A stretch of DNA of 64,000 nucleotides. Origin: Lewinella sp039816955 (GTDB taxonomy: Bacteria; Bacteroidota; Bacteroidia; Chitinophagales; Saprospiraceae). Shown here in pieces: positions 34,208 to 43,215 of this stretch. The stretch covers positions 4,226 through 68,225 of the forward strand of contig JBCBWU010000009.1 of assembly GCA_039816955.1 (NCBI GenBank). The letters are read 5' to 3'. Numbering within the stretch: position 1 is the first letter of the stretch; each line of letters starts with the position of its first letter. The position numbers and the translations under genes are program-made. The notes under the pieces are model-generated. The model made no database searches. It was not told the origin of the DNA and saw only the letters and a program-made list of their open reading frames with translations.

Positions 34208-36178
34208 ATGCGAAAATTCAATTGGAATGTATTGTTATTTGCGGCACTGCTGCTCGTTACCACAGCTTGCGAAAAAGACGTCTTGCAACCCGATATTGCA
34301 GAGCCGGAACGTGCTTTTGACATCAACTACCTGCGTGGTGGTACCCGCCCCACCATATCGTTTGCGGCGGGCCCTACTGAGTTGGGAGCCGATCGGGTAA
34401 ACCCCTACACCGTCAGCAATGTAGAGGCGGCTTATTTAGAGGTAGATCTGGCTATTGTAGACCTGGATGCTACCCACCAATACATTAAGTTCAAGCCGGA
34501 GGATGCGGCAGATATGGAACTACTGGATGATGCTGACCTCCTTTTGCTCGATTTTCCCTGGACCAGAGAGGTCATTAAGCAGGGCGACTACTACCATAGC
34601 CCTCGTAATGATGAGGATTTTCCGGAGCTGTACACCGTAATTGGCGTGAGAGAGGATATTCCAGCTGTCGAGTACGAGATCATTGATGAGCTGTACCTGG
34701 ATGAAAACCGAGTGAGCATCTTGGGACAGGCATTTACCCGAACGGGAAATGGTGCTGAGTTTGAAGAAATCTTTGCGACTTCGCTACTCTGTGAAGAAGA
34801 TCCAGACATTATCGTGTTTGAACCAGAAGACTGCGGCCATACAGGAGGGGGAACAGGCGGTACGACCACCATTAACGACTGTGGCTGTGAGATTTTTGTA
34901 GAACAACGTAAACCTGGCGGTTGCCTGCGGGTAGATGATGTTCAATTGGCTAATCCTGGGCAAACCGAAAATTTTGCCGGCGTCCGCCGAGCTAAGGTAT
35001 TTGCGAAGGACAGCTGGTTTACCATTCGCGAAACCTTTACCGATGACAATGGCTGCTGGAAGATCAATCGGAATTATTCTGGTAAGGCCTGGATCAACTT
35101 TCGCTTTAAAAACGATGATCGGAACAAAATTCGTAGCGAGTTTTTTGATTTTATCAGTACAACCAGTGCGGTGAAAGTGAGCACGGGAGCAATTGCCGGA
35201 CCCAATTTCCATGATATTCAATTGAATCTTTTCCGTCAAGGCACCTTCACCAACTTTACGGGAATCGCCTTTATCGATGAATTGATCCGTAAAAAGGAAC
35301 ACGAAATCTGGGCTGCGGCAACCGTCAATAACGCAATTCACGAATTTCATGATTTTGCTGCCGCCGAAGGCATTAGCGTGCCACCGCGTCTGAATGTCTT
35401 GATTTTGGAAAAACAACGCTTTGGGTTTGCTTCCATGCTCCGTCAAATTGGCGAGGGTACTTTCCTTAATGCGGTAACCAATGGTTTTGCGAACTCAACC
35501 TCAGCTAGTAATACAGAGCAGTTTTTTGCTACTCATTTAGGCTTTCCAATCACCACGATATTAGCTCCTATCAGTTACCCTGTTCTACGTGCTTACGTCG
35601 GTGACGTAACCATAGGAGTAGACTTCGTCAACTCTGACTTGCTTAAGCGGATTTCGTACCATGAGTTGGCACACGCCTCACATTATGTACAAGTAGGCGA
35701 GAATTACTGGGTTGATGTGATAGAAGCAACCGTTGCTGAAGGTGGACACGGTACTTCCACATCTACGAACGCTCCACTCTTGGCGCTGGTAGAATCCTGG
35801 CCGGAACACGTGGCCTTGAGTCTGATGACTCAAAACTATCCCAGTACTTCACTCGTCACCGCGGCTAACACCAATTTTGGGACCTGGGAAAATAAGCTGG
35901 AGGAGGTTAGGAATGAATCTCAAGACCACGTGCCTATTGGTTTGTACAACGACCTAATTGATGCGAACGCCAACTTTATTGAGTTTGTCAGAAACGAAAA
36001 CGATCCTCCTTTTGTCTCTGAAACTCTGCAAGATGCTGTCAACGGTTACACAAACACGCAATTATTCTCTTTCTTGACGGTAGGTGTAAGATCCATCAAT
36101 GACTTCCAGCAACTGGTTCGCAACGATCCTAGTGGGAACTTTGTGGGAGATATCGATTTGTTGTTCTCGGATTATTGA
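34208..36178 (+). CDS. Lipoprotein with zinc-peptidase-like HExxH motif
   Basis: A 656-residue lipoprotein with lipobox L-V-T-T-A-C (cysteine 21). The N-terminal 200 residues are acidic and strand-rich, followed by a G-G-G-T-G-G-T-T-T linker and a cysteine-containing beta domain (C-G-C-E-I-F-V, G-C-L-R-V, then D-D-N-G-C-W). The C-terminal 300 residues are helical and contain Y-H-E-L-A-H-A-S-H-Y, a zinc-binding HExxH with a nearby histidine, and a downstream V-E-S-W-P-E-H whose glutamate could be the third ligand. It is probably a surface or periplasmic metallopeptidase; the substrate is unknown. It begins 205 bp after the RHS gene in the same direction but does not resemble a small immunity protein. 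Confidence 0.7.
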   Translation: MRKFNWNVLLFAALLLVTTACEKDVLQPDIAEPERAFDINYLRGGTRPTISFAAGPTELGADRVNPYTVSNVEAAYLEVDLAIVDLDATHQYIKFKPEDAADMELLDDADLLLLDFPWTREVIKQGDYYHSPRNDEDFPELYTVIGVREDIPAVEYEIIDELYLDENRVSILGQAFTRTGNGAEFEEIFATSLLCEEDPDIIVFEPEDCGHTGGGTGGTTTINDCGCEIFVEQRKPGGCLRVDDVQLANPGQTENFAGVRRAKVFAKDSWFTIRETFTDDNGCWKINRNYSGKAWINFRFKNDDRNKIRSEFFDFISTTSAVKVSTGAIAGPNFHDIQLNLFRQGTFTNFTGIAFIDELIRKKEHEIWAAATVNNAIHEFHDFAAAEGISVPPRLNVLILEKQRFGFASMLRQIGEGTFLNAVTNGFANSTSASNTEQFFATHLGFPITTILAPISYPVLRAYVGDVTIGVDFVNSDLLKRISYHELAHASHYVQVGENYWVDVIEATVAEGGHGTSTSTNAPLLALVESWPEHVALSLMTQNYPSTSLVTAANTNFGTWENKLEEVRNESQDHVPIGLYNDLIDANANFIEFVRNENDPPFVSETLQDAVNGYTNTQLFSFLTVGVRSINDFQQLVRNDPSGNFVGDIDLLFSDY

Positions 36179-36496
36179 TGCTTACTTACCAAATCTCAGT
36201 TCAAACCAACCGAATTATGGTTCCAATAGCAAAATGCCAGCCCGCTCTGGTATCTTAAGTCCATAATCGGCGGGAGAAGCAACCGTGCTCCAAAGAACTA
36301 TGATCGGTGCGATGCCACACCTTGTAAAAAAGGCAGACTAAAAATGCGTTCTCCCCAAGCGGCCCGGCTTTTCTGAAGAAGTCGGGCCACTTTAGATATA
36401 CTTGTAGTTATCCTACCTATTTATCCCTTCTGATACCCCGTTACTATGGATCGTTATCGACCCAAAATAGGGCGAGTCGATAGCTTACACACCTAA
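36179..36496. other. Gene-free stretch containing a terminator
   Basis: No coding content is recognised. The only feature is the GC-rich hairpin at 36357-36392, described separately. Confidence 0.5.
36357..36392 (+). terminator. GC-rich terminator-like hairpin
   Basis: The arms AAGCGGCCCGGCTT and AAGTCGGGCCACTT form a stem of 14 positions with one G-T wobble and one mismatch, around an 8-base loop, followed by a short TTTA. It lies 179 bp after the metallopeptidase-like lipoprotein gene and probably ends its transcript. Confidence 0.55.
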
Positions 36497-36625
36497 GCCT
36501 TACCTTTTCCAAACATCAGCTTTGACGATTTCTTCGATCCTGAATTCCTGCGCAGAGTAGCAGCCGAGTTTCCGGATGTATCGAAGCTGAAGGATCGGAT
36601 TCACTACGCCAATCCCAACGAATGA
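36497..36625 (+). pseudogene. N-terminal relic of a 2OG-Fe(II) oxygenase-like gene
   Basis: A 42-codon open frame reads P-F-P-N-I-S-F-D-D-F-F-D-P-E-F-L, then V-A-A-E-F-P-D and R-I-H-Y-A-N-P-N-E before TGA. The P-F-P-x-I-x-x-D-x-F-F-x-P-E-x-L pattern is the typical start of 2-oxoglutarate/iron(II) dioxygenase-superfamily proteins. There is no start codon: a TAA precedes the frame at 36494-36496, and nothing of the HxD...H catalytic core follows. It is a truncated relic. Confidence 0.55.
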
Positions 36626-36671
36626 TTGAGATCCTGAAATCAATGCGTAATAAGTCGGTCGGCGAATCAAG

Positions 36672-37649
36672 CTATTTAATTCTTAGTAGAAAATCACAAT
36701 GTTTCGACTGGAAGTCAATGTCGTCACAATGCGATAGCAGATTGCCGTCGGCGTCAATCTTTACGGTAGAGCCGTACTTGTTATTCCTAAAACGGTCTTG
36801 AGCCACTAAATGGAGGGGAATTGGATCTCGTAAATATACCCCTCTCGGGCCCGCTAAATATTTTTGGTAAACCCCGTCTTCATCTTGGACAACGTAGTAC
36901 AAGAGCATTTTTGAAATATCGCTTTTCTCCAAGTGATTCAGATTGCTGGAATGCGCAAAAATGCCGTAAATCTCTTGGTCGGCAAATGGGTAGTCTTCCT
37001 TTTGGGAAATGTTGTTTATGCTTTGCGCAAAGTCCTGTTGCAATTCCGCATAATCGTAGATCATGGTATTGATGGAGCCATATTCTTCTCGAGATGCTGA
37101 AACGGCATAAATCTCTTCCTCGGTCTTAAAAAAAGTAGTCATGTCACTACGGCCAAAGTCCCAAAATATGCGATGAATTTTAGCTTGGATAGCTTTGAGT
37201 TCTTCTTCGCCTTCTACGCTGGGGGTATTCACGTAGATTGCGTGGACGATAGACCGGTTGTTGTAATAGTAGATATCCTCAATTTCGATGCCCATCTGCC
37301 GGGCAATGTTGATGTGTGCTTGTTTAGGAAACTCCTTTCGCAAATCTGATTCTACTAAGACTATTCTTCCGCTGGGTGCCGGTGCGGGTGGTTCCTCGAA
37401 CACAACTGGCTCCATGTCATCTTCGATCATCTCATCGTATTCCAGGTCTTCAATAATTTGGTCTTCTAGCGGTGCTGCTTCGATCACCATTTCTTCGGTT
37501 TCCGGCGCTGCTTCTACCACTACCTCCTCGGTTTCCGGTGCCGGTTGCGGTGGTGCTGTTGGTTGTGGATTCGCTTGCTGTGGGGTGGAGCAAGCGTAGA
37601 GCTGCACGAGGAATAAGACCGCAGCGATCACAATTGTATTTCTGTTCAT
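36672..37649 (-). CDS. Lipoprotein with Pro/Glu-rich linker
   Basis: A 325-residue lipoprotein. The signal peptide ends in L-Y-A-C, with the lipidated cysteine at residue 20. Residues about 23-95 form a low-complexity linker in which P-A-P-E-T-E-E-V-V-V-E-A-A and a near copy, P-E-T-E-E-M-V-I-E-A-A, are repeated, then a strongly acidic run. The globular part (about 96-325) begins R-I-V-L-V-E-S-D-L-R-K-E-F-P-K and contains R-I-F-W-D-F-G-R-S-D and K-Y-L-A-G-P-R-G-V-Y-L. I do not recognise its family. The linker probably spaces the domain from the membrane. The gene is monocistronic. Confidence 0.65.
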   Translation of the reverse strand: MNRNTIVIAAVLFLVQLYACSTPQQANPQPTAPPQPAPETEEVVVEAAPETEEMVIEAAPLEDQIIEDLEYDEMIEDDMEPVVFEEPPAPAPSGRIVLVESDLRKEFPKQAHINIARQMGIEIEDIYYYNNRSIVHAIYVNTPSVEGEEELKAIQAKIHRIFWDFGRSDMTTFFKTEEEIYAVSASREEYGSINTMIYDYAELQQDFAQSINNISQKEDYPFADQEIYGIFAHSSNLNHLEKSDISKMLLYYVVQDEDGVYQKYLAGPRGVYLRDPIPLHLVAQDRFRNNKYGSTVKIDADGNLLSHCDDIDFQSKHCDFLLRIK

Positions 37650-37762
37650 TCTTGCTTTGTTTGTGATATTGGTTTGCCTATGAGCGGCATAAAATTAGTG
37701 CGTTGGAAGCGTACTAGCAGTGTCGGGCACTTTTGAGCACTAGATCCTGCTTTGAAGGTTAC

Positions 37763-38065
37763 CTACTCGTTCACATAATACCCAAAGATGACCTCTGATA
37801 TATAAGGTTCCCCGGTTAATTGATCTTCAGAAAGCAAGGTAACCACTAGCTCATTGTCACCCTTCTTTTTGGTAGGGAGAACGTATTCGATATAATAAGG
37901 TACTTGAGCATCAAACTGTAGGGTGTCACCTTGAATAACGAGCTCAAAAGGACTGCTGTCCTTAAAGACCTCGTAGTCGTCGAGATGGACTTCCACCAAC
38001 TCGTCGTTTCTCTGGCAAGAAAATAGTGCGAATAGCATGCAGATGAGAGGAAGCGCGTACTTCAT
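37763..38065 (-). CDS. Small lipoprotein, 100 aa
   Basis: A signal peptide with lipobox L-F-S-C (cysteine 17) is followed by about 80 residues predicted to form a small beta domain, with acidic and hydrophobic strands (V-E-V-H-L-D-D-Y-E-V-F, F-E-L-V-I-Q-G-D-T-L) and a K-K-K-G-D-N-E-L-V-V-T-L-L hairpin. No family is recognised. It lies between two other small minus-strand genes with gaps of 70-110 bp, so co-transcription is possible. Confidence 0.6.
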   Translation of the reverse strand: MKYALPLICMLFALFSCQRNDELVEVHLDDYEVFKDSSPFELVIQGDTLQFDAQVPYYIEYVLPTKKKGDNELVVTLLSEDQLTGEPYISEVIFGYYVNE

Positions 38066-38137
38066 AGCTTTTACTATGAGAACGAAAGGAAGAAGGAAAG
38101 TAACAATATACAGCGCAACCGGATGTACGCCACAATT

Positions 38138-38434
38138 CTACTGCTTCACATACTTATTCAACAAATCAATCACCTGCTGATTCTCCATTCGCTTACCCAT
38201 TTCCTGGCAGGTGATACCACTTTCCATTTCGATAATCGAGGGATTGGCTCCATTTATCAGCAGCACCTCTGTTATTTCAAAATAACCATAACGAAGACTT
38301 TCCGCTAAAGGCAGAGCCATATACTCCGGATGCTGATAATTGGGATCGATTCCTATTCGCAGGTAATATTTTACCAGTTCAATATCATTCTCCTGAATTC
38401 CTTTAAACATGGCTTTCCAATCTCCGCCTGACAT
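38138..38434 (-). CDS. Ankyrin-repeat protein, 98 aa
   Basis: A short cytoplasmic protein consisting of about two and a half ankyrin repeats. One contains N-D-I-E-L-V-K-Y-Y-L-R-I-G-I-D-P-N-Y and P-L-A-E-S-L-R-Y-G; the next contains Y-F-E-I-T-E-V-L-L-I-N-G-A-N-P-S and a final helix, Q-Q-V-I-D-L-L-N-K-Y-V. Ankyrin repeats mediate protein binding; no partner can be inferred. The ATG gives a complete first helix pair. Confidence 0.85.
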   Translation of the reverse strand: MSGGDWKAMFKGIQENDIELVKYYLRIGIDPNYQHPEYMALPLAESLRYGYFEITEVLLINGANPSIIEMESGITCQEMGKRMENQQVIDLLNKYVKQ

Positions 38435-38510
38435 AGTTCTGTATTCTTTTAAAGGTTTTCCTCAACACCCTTCGCTCGTCGAAGCTTTAGCGAAAACGAG
38501 GCACACCTAA

Positions 38511-38612
38511 CACCGTACATCAAACATCGTACACCGTACATCTAACATCGTACATCTAACATCGTACACCGTACATCGTACATCGTACACCGTACACCGT
38601 ACACCGTACATC
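38511..38612. repeat. Microsatellite array of CGTACAC/ATCGTAC units
   Basis: A run of imperfect units CACCGTACAT, CATCGTACA and TCTAACATCGTAC repeated about ten times. It abuts the 3' end of the LytTR regulator gene, and the regulator's TGA is formed exactly at the junction. Slippage here could lengthen or shorten the intergenic region. Confidence 0.85.
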
Positions 38613-39372
38613 AAGCCCCTCTAATCCACTCTCCAATCCCATCCTTACCCCGCCGAGAGACCGGAATCTGGGTCCCCGTTTGCAGTTGGACCAACTGCTG
38701 GGATTTATCGTACAGCTGCACGAAACGCCGATTGATGATATGTGACTGATGACAGCGGAAGAACTGTTCGGTGAGTAGATTGGCGTAGTGGCCAATATTT
38801 TGGCTTACCGTCTTGCGGCTAATGTTCCGCTTCTGCGTAATCATATCTTCCTCCAAGCAGTAAAAATGTGTGATGCCACTATCCGACTGTAGCCGTATAA
38901 TATTGTGCAGAGGCACCCGTTCAATAATGCTGTTGTACGCCAGGATTAAGTGTTTCACCGGACCACTCTGGCGCATTCGTTCTAAAATACCATTGACCTG
39001 TAGTGGATCTAGTTTCAGGTGTTGGTTTTGGGCTTTTTCTAGCGCTTGCCGCAGGGCAGTACTTTCAATGGGCTTTGTGATATAATGGATCGCATTCCAT
39101 TTAAAAGCCTCTACAGCGTACTCATCGTAGGCGGTGACGAATATAATGTTGAAGTCCGGCTCGGGAAAATGACGGAGCAAATCAAAGCCCGTTTCCTGTC
39201 CCAGCTTCACGTCAAGAAATATAAAGTCAGGAGCTTGATTTTCGATTAAATCAATGCCTTCCTGAACGCTAGCGGCAATCCCTTGAATTTTCACTTCAGG
39301 AGCTACTCGTTGGACTAGCTTATGAAGTGCTTGTTGGGCGTGGGGCTCATCTTCAATAATGTATGCTCGCAT
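38611..39372 (-). CDS. LytTR-family response regulator, partner of the propeller kinase
   Basis: A 253-residue regulator. The receiver domain (1-120) carries E7-D8-E9, the phosphoacceptor D54 in F-I-F-L-D-V-K-L-G and K100 in Y-I-T-K-P-I-E. The LytTR DNA-binding domain (about 145-250) includes F-F-R-C-H-Q-S-H-I-I-N-R-R-F-V and P-V-S-R-R-G-K. It lies 73 bp downstream of the sensor-kinase gene on the same strand, the standard arrangement for a LytS/LytR-type two-component pair. It should bind DNA as a dimer when phosphorylated by that kinase. Its stop codon is created at the border of a microsatellite array. Confidence 0.93.
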   Translation of the reverse strand: MRAYIIEDEPHAQQALHKLVQRVAPEVKIQGIAASVQEGIDLIENQAPDFIFLDVKLGQETGFDLLRHFPEPDFNIIFVTAYDEYAVEAFKWNAIHYITKPIESTALRQALEKAQNQHLKLDPLQVNGILERMRQSGPVKHLILAYNSIIERVPLHNIIRLQSDSGITHFYCLEEDMITQKRNISRKTVSQNIGHYANLLTEQFFRCHQSHIINRRFVQLYDKSQQLVQLQTGTQIPVSRRGKDGIGEWIRGA

Positions 39373-39445
39373 TTATGTTGTTCCTTTTCGTGCTAATTCA
39401 ATAAGTCAAATTTGCTATTAATTGTATAGTGAGATGAAATGGTCA

Positions 39446-42400
39446 TCAGTCCAAAGGGATTTTTACTTTTACTATTGTCCCTTTGATTTGTTGCGCTTGC
39501 TTAATTTCCTCAATAATTACCGCACCTCCACTTTGGGCAAGCACCGATCCTTCGATCCGCTTACGGGCAATATCCATGCCGGCAGAACGGTGTTTAATAT
39601 TTGGTTGATAGTTTGATTTTTTCGCTTGATGACTAAATATTCCTTGCCCATTATCACGGATGCTGACCGCCAAAAGGTCGTCTTCAAGTTGATACTCTAT
39701 GACCAACTTTCCTTGATAGTCTAAGCCTGATAAACCGTGTAGGATAGCATTTTCAACATACGGTTGAACTAGCATTGCTGGAATGTCAATATCATGAATT
39801 GGAAGAGAATTGTCAATCTCAAATGAGTAAGTGAAGCGTTGGCCAAAGCGAAACTGTTCCAATTGAACGTAGTTTTCCAGCATTTTGATATCGTTAGCCA
39901 AGCTAATCGACTTCTGGCGTGAGGCATCCAATGCCTGCCGGGTTAATAAAGCAAACTTGGAGAGATAGTCTGAAGCCATCAATTGGTCCTGATCATTACT
40001 CAGCATAAAGGACTGGATGGCAGTTAGGCAATTGTACACAAAGTGTGGGTTCATTTGCGCACGGTAGGCCTGTTGACGCAAGTCATTAATCTCAGACTCC
40101 AGTTGCAGCATTTGCCGATCCTGTTCCTGCTGGCGCGCCTTTCGGCGTAATTCCCGATTGTAGTAGAAAGAAAAAGCAATGAATATCAAACTGACAATAC
40201 CGGTCCAAAACCAAGCACTGGTCCAAAACGCTTTTTGTAAATGTAGTGGAAAGGTGACGGTTTGACTCCATTCCCCATTACGCCCCAGGGCTTGTAACTC
40301 AAACTGATAACTCCCCGAACTAAGGCGAGCTATTTCAATGAGCGGACTTTGGGTCCTTTGCCATTGATCATTCTCATCCTCTGTCAGGCGGTAGCGATAA
40401 GTAATCTTTCCAGCCTGCGTAAAATCCAGACTGGTGACCGCAATCGTAATATTATCCTGATACCACTTTAATTCGTTGAGTTCGTCCAAGTCATAGTTAA
40501 TACCATTGACTCTAACCTGTTCAATAACGGGAGCAACAGGGCCATTGGAAAATTGCTTGTCAATAGGAAAGGACAAGATACCCCGTACAGTCGCCACCGA
40601 CAGTTGTAATCCCTTTGAAGTTATATCCGTGATCTCATTGGAAGGTAAACCGTCGGCATAGGTGATAGATTCTACTGTGAAGCTCCAATCTTCATTAAGG
40701 TGAATTCGGTTAAGTCCCTTATTGGTTCCCACCCAGATTTGTTGCCGCTCGTCTACGTGAATTTGTTCAATAGAACTAGACGTCAAACCCTGGGCAGCAC
40801 TGATTTGAAGCGTAGTATCAGCATGCCAGATTAATATTCCACCGCCCTTGGTGCCCAAAATCAGGGCTTCATTAGGCATTTCAACGATATCTTCTATTCG
40901 GTTTTGTAGGGCAGGATGATGGGTGATGGGCTTGCTCGTGCCGTCTTCATCGAGTTGATAGAGACCCTCCATGCCACCAATGAAAACTTGTCCTTTACTC
41001 GTTTCTAAAATGCTGAATAGACGCTGCCTTGGCGTTAGGTAGTATTGCGGGCTACGAGAATGCGGTTCCTCAGAAAAATCAGCGCGGTAAAAACTAATAT
41101 CCTGGAAAAACCAGAAGTGGTTGGACTGGCGATTAGACTCGTTAAACTGTCGCCCTTGAAAATGATCTCCTAAATCAGCTGGCTCGGCAGATACACCATC
41201 CTCCAAAAAGAAAAACCACCCCTTATTGCTCTGGTCCCAATACTTGACTAGCCCATCGGTAATGACTCGCCGGTTTATGGAGTCATAGTGTATATGAAAA
41301 CCATTCCTGTTGTGGGGTTCTTGCGGAATGGCTTGCACCGTATTGGGTCCTGTAGCCGTATAAGCTTGATGAGTATTCGTCATTATGAATAGCGTGTCGC
41401 CTACCCCGTAGGCGATACTTTTAGGCACTTCTATGCTAGGGTCATCGATGTAATTGAGGAGGAAGCTTGGATTGATCATGTAATAAACCCCATTTTCAAT
41501 AGTGGGAATCCAAAGTCCGCCCTGCCTATCTTCTAAAAGATTGGGGATAGTGTGATCGAGCAAAACCTTTAAGCGGGGATGCTGAAGATTATCTAGGTTT
41601 TGCCGAAAACCATTACGATCATGTATGCTTAAACCTCGTTCGGCATAATTATGTCCTTGAAATACCAACGAACTCATTTCACATTCCAACTGAGTCAGGA
41701 TAGTACCTTGATTGTAAGGAATGTGCTGTACCGTTTCTCCAGTACTGACCTCAATGAGTTCTATGCGATCATCAAATTGCATCAAGATCCGATCACGGGC
41801 GGGGAGGCGTCGGTAGCTGTTTTTCTGAAAGAACTTATTTGAGCTGTTTGAATTGAAATAGCGGTACCAGGGTTTATTTACAATAGTTTTACTACCGTCT
41901 GGCTGAACAATAGTAAGGGCGACGGCCTCCTTGATTGGAACTCGATAGATGGGAGCAAAACCTTCTAGTTCCTCTTCTGGCGGGTATCGTTTATAACTGA
42001 AAAACTGATAGCCTTCGTGATGCCAGATAATGTAGCCGGCCGGTATATCCGCAGTTATATCCGTATACTGACCGGTCGTATCTATCCGAACAATACTGCC
42101 TTCGTGGAGGGAACCATAGAAATTGCCTTGCTGATCTACATAAAACCATTCAAGTAACCTTGGCGATTGACGGGGCTTAAATTGTTTGAGCAGCTCGGTG
42201 TAAGGAAATTCACTAATGATACCATCGCGGTAAATAAATACCTGCTCCCGAAAAGTATACATCCAGATCCAGCCCCGATGATCTTCGAAAAGATGGAAAA
42301 CAACGGGGTCGCTAAGGCCCTGTTCTGGTCCGAAATTTTCGAATTGATAGCCGTTAAAGCGGCTCACGCCATTATCCGTACTGATCCAAATGTAGCCCTG

Positions 42401-42547
42401 GCGATCTTGAATAATATCGTAAATCTCAGAACTAGGCAATCCATCCCTGGCATCAAAATGGCGCAGGATTGGATAGGGGTCCTGGCTGAACACAGAAGAA
42501 CTGATGCATAGCAAGAACATCAACTTCAGAGAATAACGCCAGGACAT
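39446..42547 (-). CDS. Propeller-type sensor histidine kinase (LytS/YehU family)
   Basis: A 1033-residue membrane sensor. A signal peptide (ending S-V-F-S-Q) is followed by about 650 residues of two-component-regulator propeller repeats (I-W-I-S-T-D-N-G-V-S-R-F-N-G-Y near the start, further G-G-L-W-I-P-T and Q-I-W-V-G-T-N-K-G-L-N-R-I copies). A Y_Y_Y domain follows (Y-R-Y-R-L-T-E), then one transmembrane helix near 775-795, a coiled coil, and a His_kinase domain with the phosphorylatable histidine in Q-M-N-P-H-F-V-Y-N-C at about residue 830. The ATP-binding part ends with V-Q-P-Y-V-E-N-A-I-L-H-G and I-R-D-N-G-Q-G-I. The ligand of the periplasmic propeller is unknown. Confidence 0.93.
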   Translation of the reverse strand: MSWRYSLKLMFLLCISSSVFSQDPYPILRHFDARDGLPSSEIYDIIQDRQGYIWISTDNGVSRFNGYQFENFGPEQGLSDPVVFHLFEDHRGWIWMYTFREQVFIYRDGIISEFPYTELLKQFKPRQSPRLLEWFYVDQQGNFYGSLHEGSIVRIDTTGQYTDITADIPAGYIIWHHEGYQFFSYKRYPPEEELEGFAPIYRVPIKEAVALTIVQPDGSKTIVNKPWYRYFNSNSSNKFFQKNSYRRLPARDRILMQFDDRIELIEVSTGETVQHIPYNQGTILTQLECEMSSLVFQGHNYAERGLSIHDRNGFRQNLDNLQHPRLKVLLDHTIPNLLEDRQGGLWIPTIENGVYYMINPSFLLNYIDDPSIEVPKSIAYGVGDTLFIMTNTHQAYTATGPNTVQAIPQEPHNRNGFHIHYDSINRRVITDGLVKYWDQSNKGWFFFLEDGVSAEPADLGDHFQGRQFNESNRQSNHFWFFQDISFYRADFSEEPHSRSPQYYLTPRQRLFSILETSKGQVFIGGMEGLYQLDEDGTSKPITHHPALQNRIEDIVEMPNEALILGTKGGGILIWHADTTLQISAAQGLTSSSIEQIHVDERQQIWVGTNKGLNRIHLNEDWSFTVESITYADGLPSNEITDITSKGLQLSVATVRGILSFPIDKQFSNGPVAPVIEQVRVNGINYDLDELNELKWYQDNITIAVTSLDFTQAGKITYRYRLTEDENDQWQRTQSPLIEIARLSSGSYQFELQALGRNGEWSQTVTFPLHLQKAFWTSAWFWTGIVSLIFIAFSFYYNRELRRKARQQEQDRQMLQLESEINDLRQQAYRAQMNPHFVYNCLTAIQSFMLSNDQDQLMASDYLSKFALLTRQALDASRQKSISLANDIKMLENYVQLEQFRFGQRFTYSFEIDNSLPIHDIDIPAMLVQPYVENAILHGLSGLDYQGKLVIEYQLEDDLLAVSIRDNGQGIFSHQAKKSNYQPNIKHRSAGMDIARKRIEGSVLAQSGGAVIIEEIKQAQQIKGTIVKVKIPLD

Positions 42548-43215
42548 TAGAGGACTTTTTTAGTTCCCCTAAGATAAGAGCATGTTTGGAATTCAGTAAT
42601 CGTCGTCAAAAACGACCTTTTAGCCTTGCATTAATGAAATCTATGCTTACTTAGCAGTCTCGCTTGTAGGCAGACTCATTTGCCTTGCCCTTAGCGGTCT
42701 ATGTAGTTAGTTTAGTTCCTCGGACCTAGGGCTGTTAATACAAAGGACCAAAGGACGTGATAAGTACTAGTTACGAAGCAGATCACGACGATCTGCGAAG
42801 GGACCTTAGGCGACCAAACAAATCTCTCATCTCAATACCGACACCCCAAGAGATGAACGGCGTAAACGGCTTTGAAGGTAGGGGGACTTGTTAGGATAGG
42901 TTAGGGAAGTCCGTAAAAGGAAAACTAGCATACCTTATTGAGAGGTGCTTATGCCGTACCTTCACGGGAGTAGCCTTTCATCTAGTTCGAATGTTAAGCA
43001 CGTAGCGGCAATGTTAAGCTAACCGCCCAGCTTAAGATGCGATGGTGTGTCCTAATTGAGATCGGCACTTTTTGGTTGCTTTTTTTGCTGAAGAAAAAAG
43101 GTAAAATGCCAAGAGTCAGCACAAAGTTAAGTAGTTATAATGCTCATCACTAAGGCTTATTGAAACGCAGCCTTAGTGAATCCCTGCAAAAAATGCGGAG
43201 AGTCCATCTAAGCCT
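42548..43215. other. Gene-free region with a chain of hairpins
   Basis: About 670 bp with no convincing open frame but many perfect inverted repeats: GCAGATC/GATCTGC (42778-42796), CATCTC/GAGATG (42828-42855), GGACTT/AAGTCC (42884-42912), GCATA/TATGC (42928-42954), TTAAGCT/AGCTTAA (43014-43035) and CACTAAGGCT/AGCCTTAGTG (43148-43178). The density suggests a structured RNA, a decayed group II intron or mobile element, or several regulatory sites. No known RNA family was recognised. Confidence 0.4.
43148..43178 (-). terminator. Hairpin at the end of the large minus-strand gene block
   Basis: A perfect 10-bp stem, CACTAAGGCT/AGCCTTAGTG, with an 11-base loop, starting 38 bp beyond the last stop codon (43216) of the minus-strand block. 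It lacks a T-run on the minus strand but is well placed to end the long transcript. Confidence 0.5.

Noticed and set aside
38511..38612. CRISPR array
   Set aside because: Units are 9-13 bp without spacers of constant length; it is a microsatellite.
42980..43000. TAGTTCGAATGT as the T-loop of a tRNA
   Set aside because: No flanking 5-bp T-stem, acceptor stem or anticodon arm could be built around it.
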